The notes under the pieces were generated by a model that ran no database searches, was not told where the DNA came from, and worked only from the letters and a program-made list of their open reading frames with translations. A program made the position numbers and the translations under genes. DNA of 64,000 nt from NCBI RefSeq assembly GCF_036884655.1, contig NC_088348.1:25880501-25944500 (forward strand), in the 5' to 3' direction. Source of the DNA: Musa acuminata AAA Group. Taxonomy: Eukaryota; Streptophyta; Magnoliopsida; Zingiberales; Musaceae. Positions 1-33,800 of the stretch are shown piece by piece; within the stretch, counting starts at the first letter, position 1; the number at the start of each line of letters is the position of its first letter.

Positions 1-496
1 TCAATGACTCGAGGCATTTAGTCGAACACGAGAGGTTTCCCTGCTTCTCAGATGAAACAAAAGCCTGATTACTGTTCAATGCATGTGTCCGAGTAGGGAG
101 ATCAGTGAATAGCTGCCTGTAAGAAGAACCAAAGAAAGATGATCAGAATTCTCACAGTTAATCGTTAACACGAGATGTGACAGTTGGATCCTCATGTTGG
201 GATACTCGATAAAATTTCTCCGAGGCTTATATGGCAGCTTTATGTTAGATTTCTTTACATGGCATTGGATCTTCCTCGATGGAGAAACTGGAAACACTAT
301 TTCTCGAAACAGAGGGTTCGGCCTCGTTAGAATCACTTCCTGTAGCTCGGCTCAGATCTGTGGGTTCTTCCTATGTGCGAAGTGGATAACTCCAATTGAC
401 AGGACGATGTGAGAAGACAGTTCGGCAGCTTTTCTGATAAGAAGAGTCCGAGTAAGAGCAGCATCACTGTGACTACCTACGTTCACTTCATTCGAC

Positions 497-523
497 GTCA
501 ACGCAAGATGGCTTGCGTTGACT
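497..523. promoter_or_regulatory. 11-bp perfect palindrome containing W-box cores
   Basis: GTCAACGCAAG (497-507) and CTTGCGTTGAC (512-522) are exact reverse complements separated by four bases. The right arm reads on into TTGACT, a W-box (WRKY transcription factor site, TTGAC[C/T]). A further GTCAACC lies near 540, giving another core on the opposite strand. A cluster of two or three W-boxes suggests a promoter, perhaps of a gene left of the window. Which gene it would serve is unknown. Confidence 0.35.
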
Positions 524-579
524 TTGCTTGCATTGATTAGTCAACCCATGGAAAGTTACTCTTCTTATATTGCCGAACA

Positions 580-745
580 TGTCAGGATGATGAGACGGAG
601 AGGGGAGAAGGAGGAGGAGACTGGAGGAGGAGTCAGAGAAGAAAGAAGAAGTCGCGAAGGGAGGTGGTAGAGGCAAAGAGTGAGGAGGAGATGGAAGTGA
701 AAGAGAGGGAGGTGCAGGAGAACAAGATGAGGTGGAGAGAGAAAG
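580..745. repeat. Purine-rich GAG/GGA low-complexity tract
   Basis: The plus strand is almost purely purine, with repeated GGAGGAG, GAGAGG and AGAAG words. The open frames it creates on both strands come from composition and are not genes. Confidence 0.7.
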
Positions 746-2735
746 GAGGAGAAGAGAAATGAGGTTTAATTAAATTAGTTTAAAATCGATTTAATTTCAA
801 ATGGTTCAAAAATCATTATGTTTGATTCCTAAGTGTTTTTATTATTTATAAAAAAATATTTTAAATTAAAAATAAATAGAGAGACATCATCGGGTGAAAA
901 TCCATTAGTATAAACTTTTTTCCAATAAAACTTCGAAAAAGAAAAAAAAAGAAAAGAAAAAAAAGGACCAACAATATTCGAGTGTATGTTGGCAATATGG
1001 AACAAAAATTTTGTGATAGCAAACATATTGTAACTAAAATAAATAAATGAATCATCCTTATATTGCCTTTTATGATGGAAATTATATTAAGATAATTTCT
1101 TCTTCCTATCGAATGATATATTATACCTAAATTTTTTAGCAAAGGGAATGAACCCTTCATTCATCTGTTAGTTTGTATGGCTTGTTGCTTATGTGTATAA
1201 CTCAATCTTAGAATAAATACCAACGAAAATATATCATCAATAACAACATATATGTATGAGGAGATTTTATATTTAATTAATTAAGATATATGCATTAAAG
1301 TTCCCCCTAATTCACAAGAAAATATTGACATCTTTAACAAGAGTTAGAATATTACCATATAGATTATGAACAAATCAATGAATAGAGAAAGAGTATTTGA
1401 GTATTTGGATGAGTTGTAGGGAGTCTAATTTAATCACAAAGTTGGAAAGATTTCATTCCTTCCTTCGTCGAGAATCGCCCATCATCTTTCATCTTGGAGA
1501 GGGCTATTAGCAAGATGGATTTAACTATTATTAGTAATAAAATATATTTCCATTTCATAAAATAAAAATAAGAACACGAAAAGGAATTCAGATTAGAAAA
1601 GTTTATTGAAACAAAAAAAGAGAGACAACTCCATACTATTGAAACCCCTTCCGAAAGTAAGATGGGAGGAATTATCGTTGGGGATTGGAATAGATAAATT
1701 ATCATTCAAAAGAGATAAAATCTTGAACTATAGGATAATAGGTTGATAAGAGCAATTGCCATTTTTTGAGTTATTCCTATTCTTAAAAAAATATGAAAGA
1801 TAAGTGTCGAAGAGAAACACTAGAAATAGTAAAACTATACAAGTCTTTCAAAACATTTTCCAATAAAGCAATAGTGAACGTAGCAATGCAAGAAGATGGA
1901 TAACTAAGCAAAAGAAATTTTCATTAAGACTCCATGCCACCTTCAAAATACTATTATTATTGAACTTGGTGAATAAATGAATATCTTTGATTTTTATGAC
2001 GAGGGCTAAGTGAAAAACACTATTAATAAAGAAAGTATTTCAAGTGTCAACATAAATATAATTAAAAACATCACAAAGATGAGAAAAATCTCTTAAAAGA
2101 AAGTGGATCATTCCAAAGAAGAATATTTTATCTCGTTCCATCTAATTTTCTTATATTATTTTTAATAGTTATAAATACCATTAAAAAACTATACGAGAAA
2201 TATATTTTTATTTTACAAATTCTGAAATATCACACTTAGCAATTAGAATATTAGACCATAGTATAAAAAAATAGATGAGACTCGAAGAAATTCGAGTTCA
2301 GCATGTCTTAGAAAAAAGAAAGTATTATAAATAGTAAACCTCCCTAAATGTTTATAGAGATGATTTATCTCAAATAATGAGTTTTATAGGGTCCCCTTAG
2401 CTTTTTAGATAAGGGGAGTCCCCCTTTACAATGAGTTTCGAAAATTTTGTCTAAAAATATCGGTAGTATAACTGATATAGTAATATTTTACCCTCTTCAT
2501 CTATTATCATTTTCCAAGGAAATATACTTTTACAACATTGCTCACATGTAAGTAATTACATTTAATTTCAAATAAAATTATTGTTTTATGGTCTGATCAG
2601 ATTCCTCCCGGTTCAATCAGCAATCCATGAACCGGGTCAATTTCCGGTCCAATCTAAACTCGCTGACTCGACTCGGACGAGTCACGCGCCTCCGTAAACC
2701 GGAAGACGAGGACGAAGCGGGATTCGGCGGAGGAC

Positions 2736-2962
2736 GTCTACGTAATCAGACTTGATAACTTCGCCCCTACTTTTCTAAGACCTACTCCTGCCACTATTTT
2801 GAGCTGTTACACAAAATTACGTCTCGATAAGTGGTCACTTCAACGTAAGCAAGGTTAGGTGCATGTCGTCTACGTATCAGTGTTGATAACTTCACCCATA
2901 ACTTTCTAAGAGCTACCCCTCTTCATCCTCTGAGCTTTTTGCTCAGATCACACAAAATAATA
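2736..2962 (+). repeat. Local tandem duplication, period 132 bp, in the ATPase promoter region
   Basis: GTCTACGTA at 2736 and GTCTACGTA at 2868 each begin a diverged copy. Shared words follow in the same order: TTGATAACTTC, CTTTTCTAAG or ACTTTCTAAG, GAGCT, and CACAAAAT. The copies differ at many positions, so the duplication is old. It lies 250-470 bp upstream of the TATA box of the ATPase gene. Confidence 0.65.
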
Positions 2963-3208
2963 TTTTTATTTCAAGATTACTTGTATATTTTCGAGACTAT
3001 AGGAGAAAAAAATAAAAATAGATGTATTACTTTAAAGTAATCCCTTACAATTAATTGTAAACAATAAACCAATAAATTAAAATCAAAATCAAAATTAAAA
3101 TAGTGACTTTTCCTCCTCCATTACGTCAATGGCGACACGGATTTGTTCATCAATTTCCAATTCTATTCCGATTCCGACTCCAACAGCCGAGTGATGGCAA
3201 TCTCTCTG

Positions 3209-3216
3209 TATAAATA
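3209..3216 (+). promoter_or_regulatory. TATA box of the FHA-AAA ATPase gene
   Basis: TATAAATA sits 121 bp before the chosen start codon. A transcription start about 30 bp downstream would give a 5' leader near 95 bases. Confidence 0.55.
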
Positions 3217-3336
3217 TGGGGATTTCATCGACCTAACTGATCCATATAGTTGCTATCTTCCTTCTTCTCGTTCCTCATCTCTGCTGCCTCGGCGTCCGAA
3301 AGCGGAACAGAGTGGAAGTGCCAAGAGGCAGAGAAG

Positions 3337-26832
<23,496 letters not shown>

Positions 26833-28180
26833 TAGAGTAATCTTATTTTGTACAGGAATGGTTATACTGCTATAGATGCCAATTCTTTTCAAACTCATAT
26901 AATTAATTTACAAATCCTGAGTCATTTTAGGTCTATTCATTTAACAAGATGTAAGTTAATATTACTTGTTAGGAATTCGAGTCATTGTAATTTTTTACAT
27001 GACAGAGTCATTTGCAAAGTCGATAAACTTTGGAAACGATGAAAACAAGTTCAGTTTTATTAAATTTGCCCTTTTGATTATAAATGTTGATTTGCAATGT
27101 GCTATGATTATTGTTTGTTTTTGCGGGTTTTTTTTTCTCTTCAATTTGCCTAGAACATTGGAACTGCTAAATAGAGTGAATTTCTGGTTTTTTTCTTCTA
27201 TTTCTCCAATATTCTCAATGGCTTTATCCAAGAACAATCTTACCATCTCCCAGTCTGCATTGCATATGTCATCATGCAACATATACGAATCTTGCAAGCT
27301 CTCAAACCTGTTCATTATCCCCCTGTATAGAATACATACAAATGTTGCCGTATGCAGAACTCAACCCTAAATAGGATATTTATAAGCTAAAGGAAAATAA
27401 TTGAAAATTATTATATTTCTTTGAAAAACAAAAGAAGAGTTCTCAGTGATACTCATCTTTTAAACGGTATGACTGCATTCACATTTATGTCATTCTTTGG
27501 ATTTAGCACTGTTTAATTACACTTAATTTTGAAGAAGACCCCTAATCATTCATGCTATTAAAGTATGGCCTCAAGTGTAATCATCTCTTCTCTTTTTAAT
27601 GCATTTGACACTTGTTGTTTGGTACCTTATCCAAACCATCAACTCGAAAGTTAACTTAAGTTTCGGAAAAGTTTTGCCTGGCATATACCCCCACATTATT
27701 TTTGCACAATCTTGCTCGACATTAGTTAGTACCGAGATTAACATGAAGTAGGACCTTGAATGTTTCGAATCAACATGTTAGTCAAACAATTAAGAAACGC
27801 TTATTCCATTATATTTCAAGAAAATCATATTGATCCCTCTAGAACTAAAAAGAATGATCTATAGCTCTCCCCATCTTCCCAATTCTTGAACTCATTGTTT
27901 TCCATTGATTATTCCATGGCATAATTACCCATCATTCACTCCCACCTACTATCGTAATTTTCTATCGCAACATTCAATAAACTGACCTAACAAGTTCAAA
28001 CTTGGGACAACAATTATTCAAACTATCATTTTGTTCCTTTCCTAGCTTGCCTAGTTGGCACAACATAGATCAGTGGCCACATCCCCTATTCATCCATGGA
28101 TATCAACAATTAGTATTATCATTGAGTCATGCCTTTTATCGATTGAGACTCGTGTAATTACCGTCGAGATAATTATAGAT
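26833..28180. other. Intergenic region after the ATPase gene
   Basis: This covers the ATPase 3' untranslated region and AT-rich intergenic sequence. I cannot place the poly(A) site. Short open frames on both strands have no recognisable content. Confidence 0.5.
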
Positions 28181-28189
28181 TATTCTATA

Positions 28190-28430
28190 TAGTTAAACTT
28201 CTTTAACATCTTTTTTTTTTAAATTACAAAAATTTATATTAAAATTTATATAATTATAAAAATAAAATATTTAATTTTATTTATTTTAATATCATCAATT
28301 TTATTGACGAAACATATAACAAGTGATGCATGAATGACATGTCAGATTTTTTTTTTATTTTGATCAATATATTTAAAAAATTTATATTAAAATCTATATA
28401 ATGATTAAAAATTAAACCATCGTATCGCAA
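28190..28430. repeat. AT-rich transposon terminal module
   Basis: The module TTATATAATTATAAAAATAAAA, then TTTTAATATCATCAATTTTATT followed by GACGAAA, recurs in similar form at about 29025-29080 and 60745-60800. A shared end module next to three unlike interiors points to one family of non-autonomous elements. The elements at 28981 and 60890 are described separately. Confidence 0.45.
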
Positions 28431-28880
28431 TCACATTGAACCCCCCACCCCATCTGGATGTGGTCACAGAGCGAAGCGAGATTGCAATCCAAAGCTCGAA
28501 GCTCTCCGTTGCTCCCATCATTATCGGACGGCAGAGGCTGGCGGTGGGGGCAGCGGCTGTTGCGACGGCTGCGCGGACGATGACGACGGGACCATGGCCT
28601 TCTCGGACGATCGGAGTTAGGAGAGGAGGCGGCGCGGTCTAGAGCGAGCCGGCGGAGGGGGTTCCGTCGATCGCGCCGCCTGCCTCTCCGAATGCCCAAT
28701 CTTCGGGGAAGATGCGAGCCATCGAGGCAATCGCTATCTCCGACTGTGGGAGAGTTTGGAGTGGCGGTAGCGGAGGGTCGAGTAGTAATTGGAATGGGGA
28801 AGAAAAGGAATCGGGAGGCTGTGGAAGGGTCGCGAAGAGAAACCTTCTTCGTAAGTAATATCGTTGTTGGCGATTGCTTG
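28431..28880 (+). other. GC-rich island resembling an orphan or captured first exon
   Basis: About 450 bp is sharply GC-rich inside very AT-rich sequence. The plus frame from the ATG at about 28711 reads MRAIEAIAISDCGRVW and stays open for about 49 codons. It passes a strong donor-like C|GTAAGTAA near 28852. No downstream exon follows before AT-rich repeat DNA. It may be a gene fragment carried by a Pack-type transposon, or a CpG-rich first exon whose gene has decayed. I cannot identify the protein. Confidence 0.35.
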
Positions 28881-28980
28881 TTGCGACCGTAAATTCCGTG
28901 CTACGAGGGATACTCTTTTTACCACCGTAAAATATTCCTAAAATTGTGAACCTTTAAGCTAGGCGAATTAAGATTTTCAT

Positions 28981-29930
28981 ATCCCTCCACAAAAAAATTA
29001 TATTTGGATCTTTATAGTCATGCAAGAAAACCTATAATTTCATCTATTCTAATATCATTAATTTTATTAATAAAATAAAAAATAATTTTAATATTCTAAT
29101 TTATGGTAACAGACGATGTTGGTAGTGGTAGTTGGTGGTTGTTGTGAATGGGAAAAGCGATGATGAATGGTGAGGATCGTTTTGCATCTATATTGACATT
29201 GATGCAGTTGTCAAGCGATCCTTTGGCTTCTCTGAATTTGCATCGGTATTGATGCAATTATCGAGCGGCACCTCTTGACAACTATGTCAACACTGACGTA
29301 AACGCAAAGCGACACCACTTTGCATCTACATCAGCACCGATGCAAATGTTGAGCGACCCTTTTGTCACTATACATCTGCTTTAGCGTCGACGTAGTCACC
29401 AAGCAGCGAAAGGATCGCTTGACATCTGTATCAATGGCCCTTGGATTGATGCTGACGTAGATGCAAAACGACGAAAGAGCAATTTGGGTGACTATTATGG
29501 ATGAGGAGAATGACGACAAAAGGTTAGAGTCACTCTGCATCTACGTCGACACTAACGCAATTGCTGAGTGATCCTTTCGTCGCTCTACATATGCATCAGT
29601 ATCGACGCAGATGCCAAGTGACAAAAGGGCTATCGATGCAAATGTCGAGCGTCGTCACTTTGCATCTGCATCGGCGTTAACGTAGATGCAAAGTGCTATT
29701 GATGATGCAGGTGCAAAGCATCGAAAGGGCGACTCGACAATTGTGTCAATGTTGACGCAGATGCAAAGCAGCCCTCGCATCTCACTACCGTTCTCCTCAT
29801 CCACAATAATCACACGTGGACCCCAACAACATCGTTATCCGTCACCACCATCAACTAAAACATTAAAATTATATTTTTACTCTTTCTTTTCATATTTCCA
29901 TCGATAAAGCTGACAATGTTAGGATAAATA
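28981..29930. mobile_element. Non-autonomous element with GCATC/GACGC palindromic interior
   Basis: The left end carries TTTCATCTATTCTAATATCATT. Near the right end the reverse strand reads TTTCTATTTATCCTAACATTG, so the termini look inverted. The interior (about 29160-29780) repeats, roughly every 60-75 bp, a near-palindrome of the form TGCATCTGCRTCGG-GTTGACGCAGATGCA separated by GAGCGACCCTTTCGTC-like spacers. One example at about 29660-29695 is almost a perfect palindrome. No protein is encoded. Exact ends and target duplication could not be fixed. Confidence 0.5.
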
Positions 29931-30144
29931 GAAATGTTTCGCTTGAACTTTTAAGTCTAAGGACATGGATATTAATAAAAAGGTCTAACTACATTAATTA
30001 ATCTATAATTAACCCTACGTCGCTTTAGTAATGATACGAAAGCCAATATTGTGGTCTCGATTGTACTGGATTTACATCGTATGTTTACCGTCTCAGTCAT
30101 CCATGCAATCTGCCACCCGTACTCTTTAAACGGTGCTTGAAGAA

Positions 30145-30298
30145 GCACCAAATTCTATTTCTCATCGTTTGATATATTGCAAAGTAAATGGGTCACAGAC
30201 GAAATGATAAACATTATAATGCTTTGATCCAATCTTTGAAATTATCGGAGAAACATAATAGAAGGAATTTATTTTACTTTCTCATCTTCTCTCCTCTA
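30145..30298 (-). repeat. 154-bp direct repeat, copy 1 (SR34 3' end region)
   Basis: This is identical to 32796-32949 except at six positions, with no gaps. It lies about 570 bp beyond the SR34 stop, probably at or near the end of its 3' untranslated region. On the minus strand it contains AATAAA (30268-30273), a possible poly(A) signal for SR34. Confidence 0.95.
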
Positions 30299-30867
30299 AA
30301 TGTTATATTTCTAGAGGTGTTAATGAGTCCCTCTGCATTATTTCCAAAAGCGAATAAAATTATATTACATATATAATTGCTTTTTAATTTCTTCTCAATG
30401 CATCAACGTTGTAGTTAGTGATGTATAAAAACAACATTAACGTTAACCAGCAAGCACTAGATTACGCTATAAACAAAGCCAGCATCAAAGGTTCAAGAAA
30501 GACATCTAAAATGTCTCCTTTACTAAACATATAGAAACCAAGCAGAGATAGTTCCTGCAGACATTATATATGTTTGTTGTCTTAATATCGGGTCACCACA
30601 GACCATAAATATCTTTAACAAAGTTCAACAGCAAGATTAAGTCCGGGTGGATCAACCAGAAGTCTAGGCATTCATCGCAACCCAACGACAATACTAAATT
30701 GCCAGTCTGTGTTCCATGCTTTAGCCATAAATTCATCCCATATCAACCATCTTCAGCAGCAAAAGAATGCTCTATTCAGATTTTGCCTGTGAGAAGCAAC
30801 AAATGCATCAGAAAGAAGAAAACTACCCATCCGAAAAGGTAAGAGCAATTAGCAATCCTTTTTTGAG

Positions 30868-33800
30868 TCATACCATAGGTGATCGAGATCGCGATAAGCT
30901 TCTGCTCCTGTTGGGACTAGGCTTACTAGGACTTTTGCTCCCACGTAGGGGCTGCATGCAATACAATTTAGTTGAATAATTTAAAAAGATCAATAACCCT
31001 GTAATATAGGACTTACGGAGGTTACAGGAGATCTCGATCTCGATTGTGATCTGCAAAAAGTTCCAGAAAACTGAGTTCAATATCCACATCGCTGGTTAAC
31101 AGTTTGATCCAAATCCTTGAAGCCTCTCCCAGGTGAGAATCATATGGAAAGGCAGAACAAAGAGCTCAAAATATTTTAAAAGCATTTAATTCTTATTAAA
31201 AAAAACTCATGGCCATGTATAATATGCAAGTGTTTGAATCTTGAGAAAAAAAAGAGAATTCAAGTGGGATCAGCATAGACTTGCAAACATGGATCTGGCA
31301 GAGTATAAATTGCATCGGGCAAGCTGTGAAAAACCCACGCCACAAAAATCCTAATCTATCTTGAGGGCTGTTCATTGTACCCAGGAAAGCTATATCCGGG
31401 ACCCTGAATGCAACTTATAGTACTGGGAAAATGTTGAAGGAATGGCAAAACTTCTCCCTAGGACTCGTCCAGTGACGCCCATTTCCATTTGCCTTAGAGT
31501 AATCCAGCTTTGTCATTGCAACCAATCCTTTCTGTCCCCGAGAAGGCCCATCAGAAAAGGCCATTAAAGGTAAACATCAAGATTTTCTGCAGGTTTCATA
31601 AACTGCTCGTCTATGAAACAGCATACCTCACAATACCAAAAAGGTTGCAAGCATTGCCACCATATCCAATTCAGATCCTAACATGCAATCCAGAGGTCCC
31701 CGCTTAAGCCCAAATCTAAAAAAAAGAGAAAAGTTAACTTTCAAATGGAAGATGATATAGACTTGTCATGACCACCGACTAAAAAGGGGACAAAAGCACA
31801 AAAACGATGAACCAATATAGCAAATATCAAGATATTGTTATGTAAATATTCGTCTTTACATAAAAGATACAAGATACAGAGGTACAAACAGTCTTCCGAA
31901 CTACGAAAGTAGATAGTGATCATTGAAGCAGCCATCATCATTGAAATGAAAGCATATACTTAATACATCAAACAGCCACAGGTACAAACAATTTCTTACT
32001 GCAAATATCAAGAATCATGACCACCCAAATATCAATATGTAAAGGATCACCAAGACAGAAGTATCAGAGATATTTTAAGATAACATGAACCATATTTTAA
32101 GATATTTCACTCCAGCACCCAAGATTCGCCTCTACCTAATGGAGATAATTTAAAGTCACATCCAACCTTATTTTTCCCCTACAAATGTTAACAAGCGTAA
32201 TACGGAAAAAGATGATTGCCAGAAAGAAAAATGAGGTGATTTTCTACAAGAAAGCACCAAATCAATGGTCATTTTCACGATGCAGAAGGAAGGAGCAAAC
32301 TATTTTCATCCCTGGATGACAACCATACACAGGATTGCTCACTGTAATGAAAAATAAGAAATAGAAGCTCCAGAATTTCCACAAGAGAGACAAAACGATG
32401 ACATACATGATGGACTAGATTAGAAAATTGAAAACCTTACTGAACCACAACCATGAGCTAAAACAAGAAAACGGATGAAGGCAAACCATCTTGTTCTGCC
32501 ACAAATAATAATATAAACCAGTTGCAGGTGAAGAAATTACGCTGTTGTGAATTGTGAGAACAAAATGTGAACTATCATTGAGTGGATCATCATGGTGGTT
32601 TTCAAAGTTCCCAAATGATGTCCAACATGCTAGCAACTCCAAATGTTTTCATAGCTAAATTTTATGACCAGATACCTTAAACTAGAGGTTGCACATTGTC
32701 TAACCTAACTGAAGATACCAAGGGTGTGTTTAGTTGTGGGGCAGCATAAAAGTATGAAACCTAAGCCTGAATGGGGCCTCAAAACTCAATGAAGGGCACC
32801 AAATTCTATTTCTCATCGTTTGATATATTGCAAGGTAAATGGATCACAGACGAAATGATAACTATTATAATGCTTTGATCCAATCTATGAAATTATCGGA
32901 GAAACATAATAGAAGGAATTTATTCTACTTTCTCATCTTCTCTCCTCTACATATCTGAACACTGCACAGGAAAAAACATCATAGTTTTTTCCACAATTCC
33001 TAATCTAGTAACTAACAGACATCACGCTGGAATAAGGGCAACTTTTTAATGTAACATACATAAATTTATGTGTGCACATGATTATATCAAACAAAGAAAG
33101 TATTACCATGTAAATAACTACTTAGGTGTCGCATTAATGACAAAGGTCAGAAGGGAGGGGGAGGAGGAGAGGTGGGCAGTTCAATGTGATTCAAGTGAAA
33201 AGAAAAATTAAAAATTACTCAAATTCTACCAAGAAACTGACTTTTTCTTGTTGTACCTTGACAAAGAACGTCCTTTGGATGCTGATCTTGAATGAGAAGA
33301 TGCAGATCTTGATCGAGATCTTGACAAGGAATGGCGTGATGGCTTTGCCCTCGGAGACTTGCTGCTCAACATATTTAATATGTATCAAAGTCTATCACAT
33401 GTTTATCGCAATCATAACAATTAGAACACTTATCAGACCTTCGGCTCCGGCTTCTACTGCGGGGTGGAGTAGGGCTTCTTGAATAAGAACGACTACGACT
33501 TCGGCTCCTAGACAAGCTTCTCTTTGAATCATATTCCTTCACCTACAAAGAAATGAGAGGAAACTTCTATAAATAGTTCTTTTAACATGAAAAATTACCA
33601 AAAGAAGCTATTGATGATGTTCGATACTCTTATGTATGCTCGTGAAAATGCATTGCGAAACTCAGAGTCATCAAGCTTCCTTATCTGCAAAGGATGAGAA
33701 ATTGTTGGAAATGTTCAGATGTCAATTTAAATCCAAATGCTAAACATTTTAAACAAAATAATTCACCATCAGCATCCAAAGGCCATATTCACATAAAAGC

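Larger units (their letters stand above)
1..3208. other. Upstream intergenic region, no gene recognised
   Basis: No convincing coding region is seen. The stretch is AT-rich with short stop-interrupted frames. Recognisable sub-features are a palindromic W-box site near 500, a purine-rich GAG/GGA tract at about 580-740 and a degenerate local duplication at about 2736-2962. The piece from 2580 to 2720 is richer in GC and carries CCGGTTCAAT-like words. Parts of 800-2300 may be decayed transposon sequence, but I could not name a family. Confidence 0.5.
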
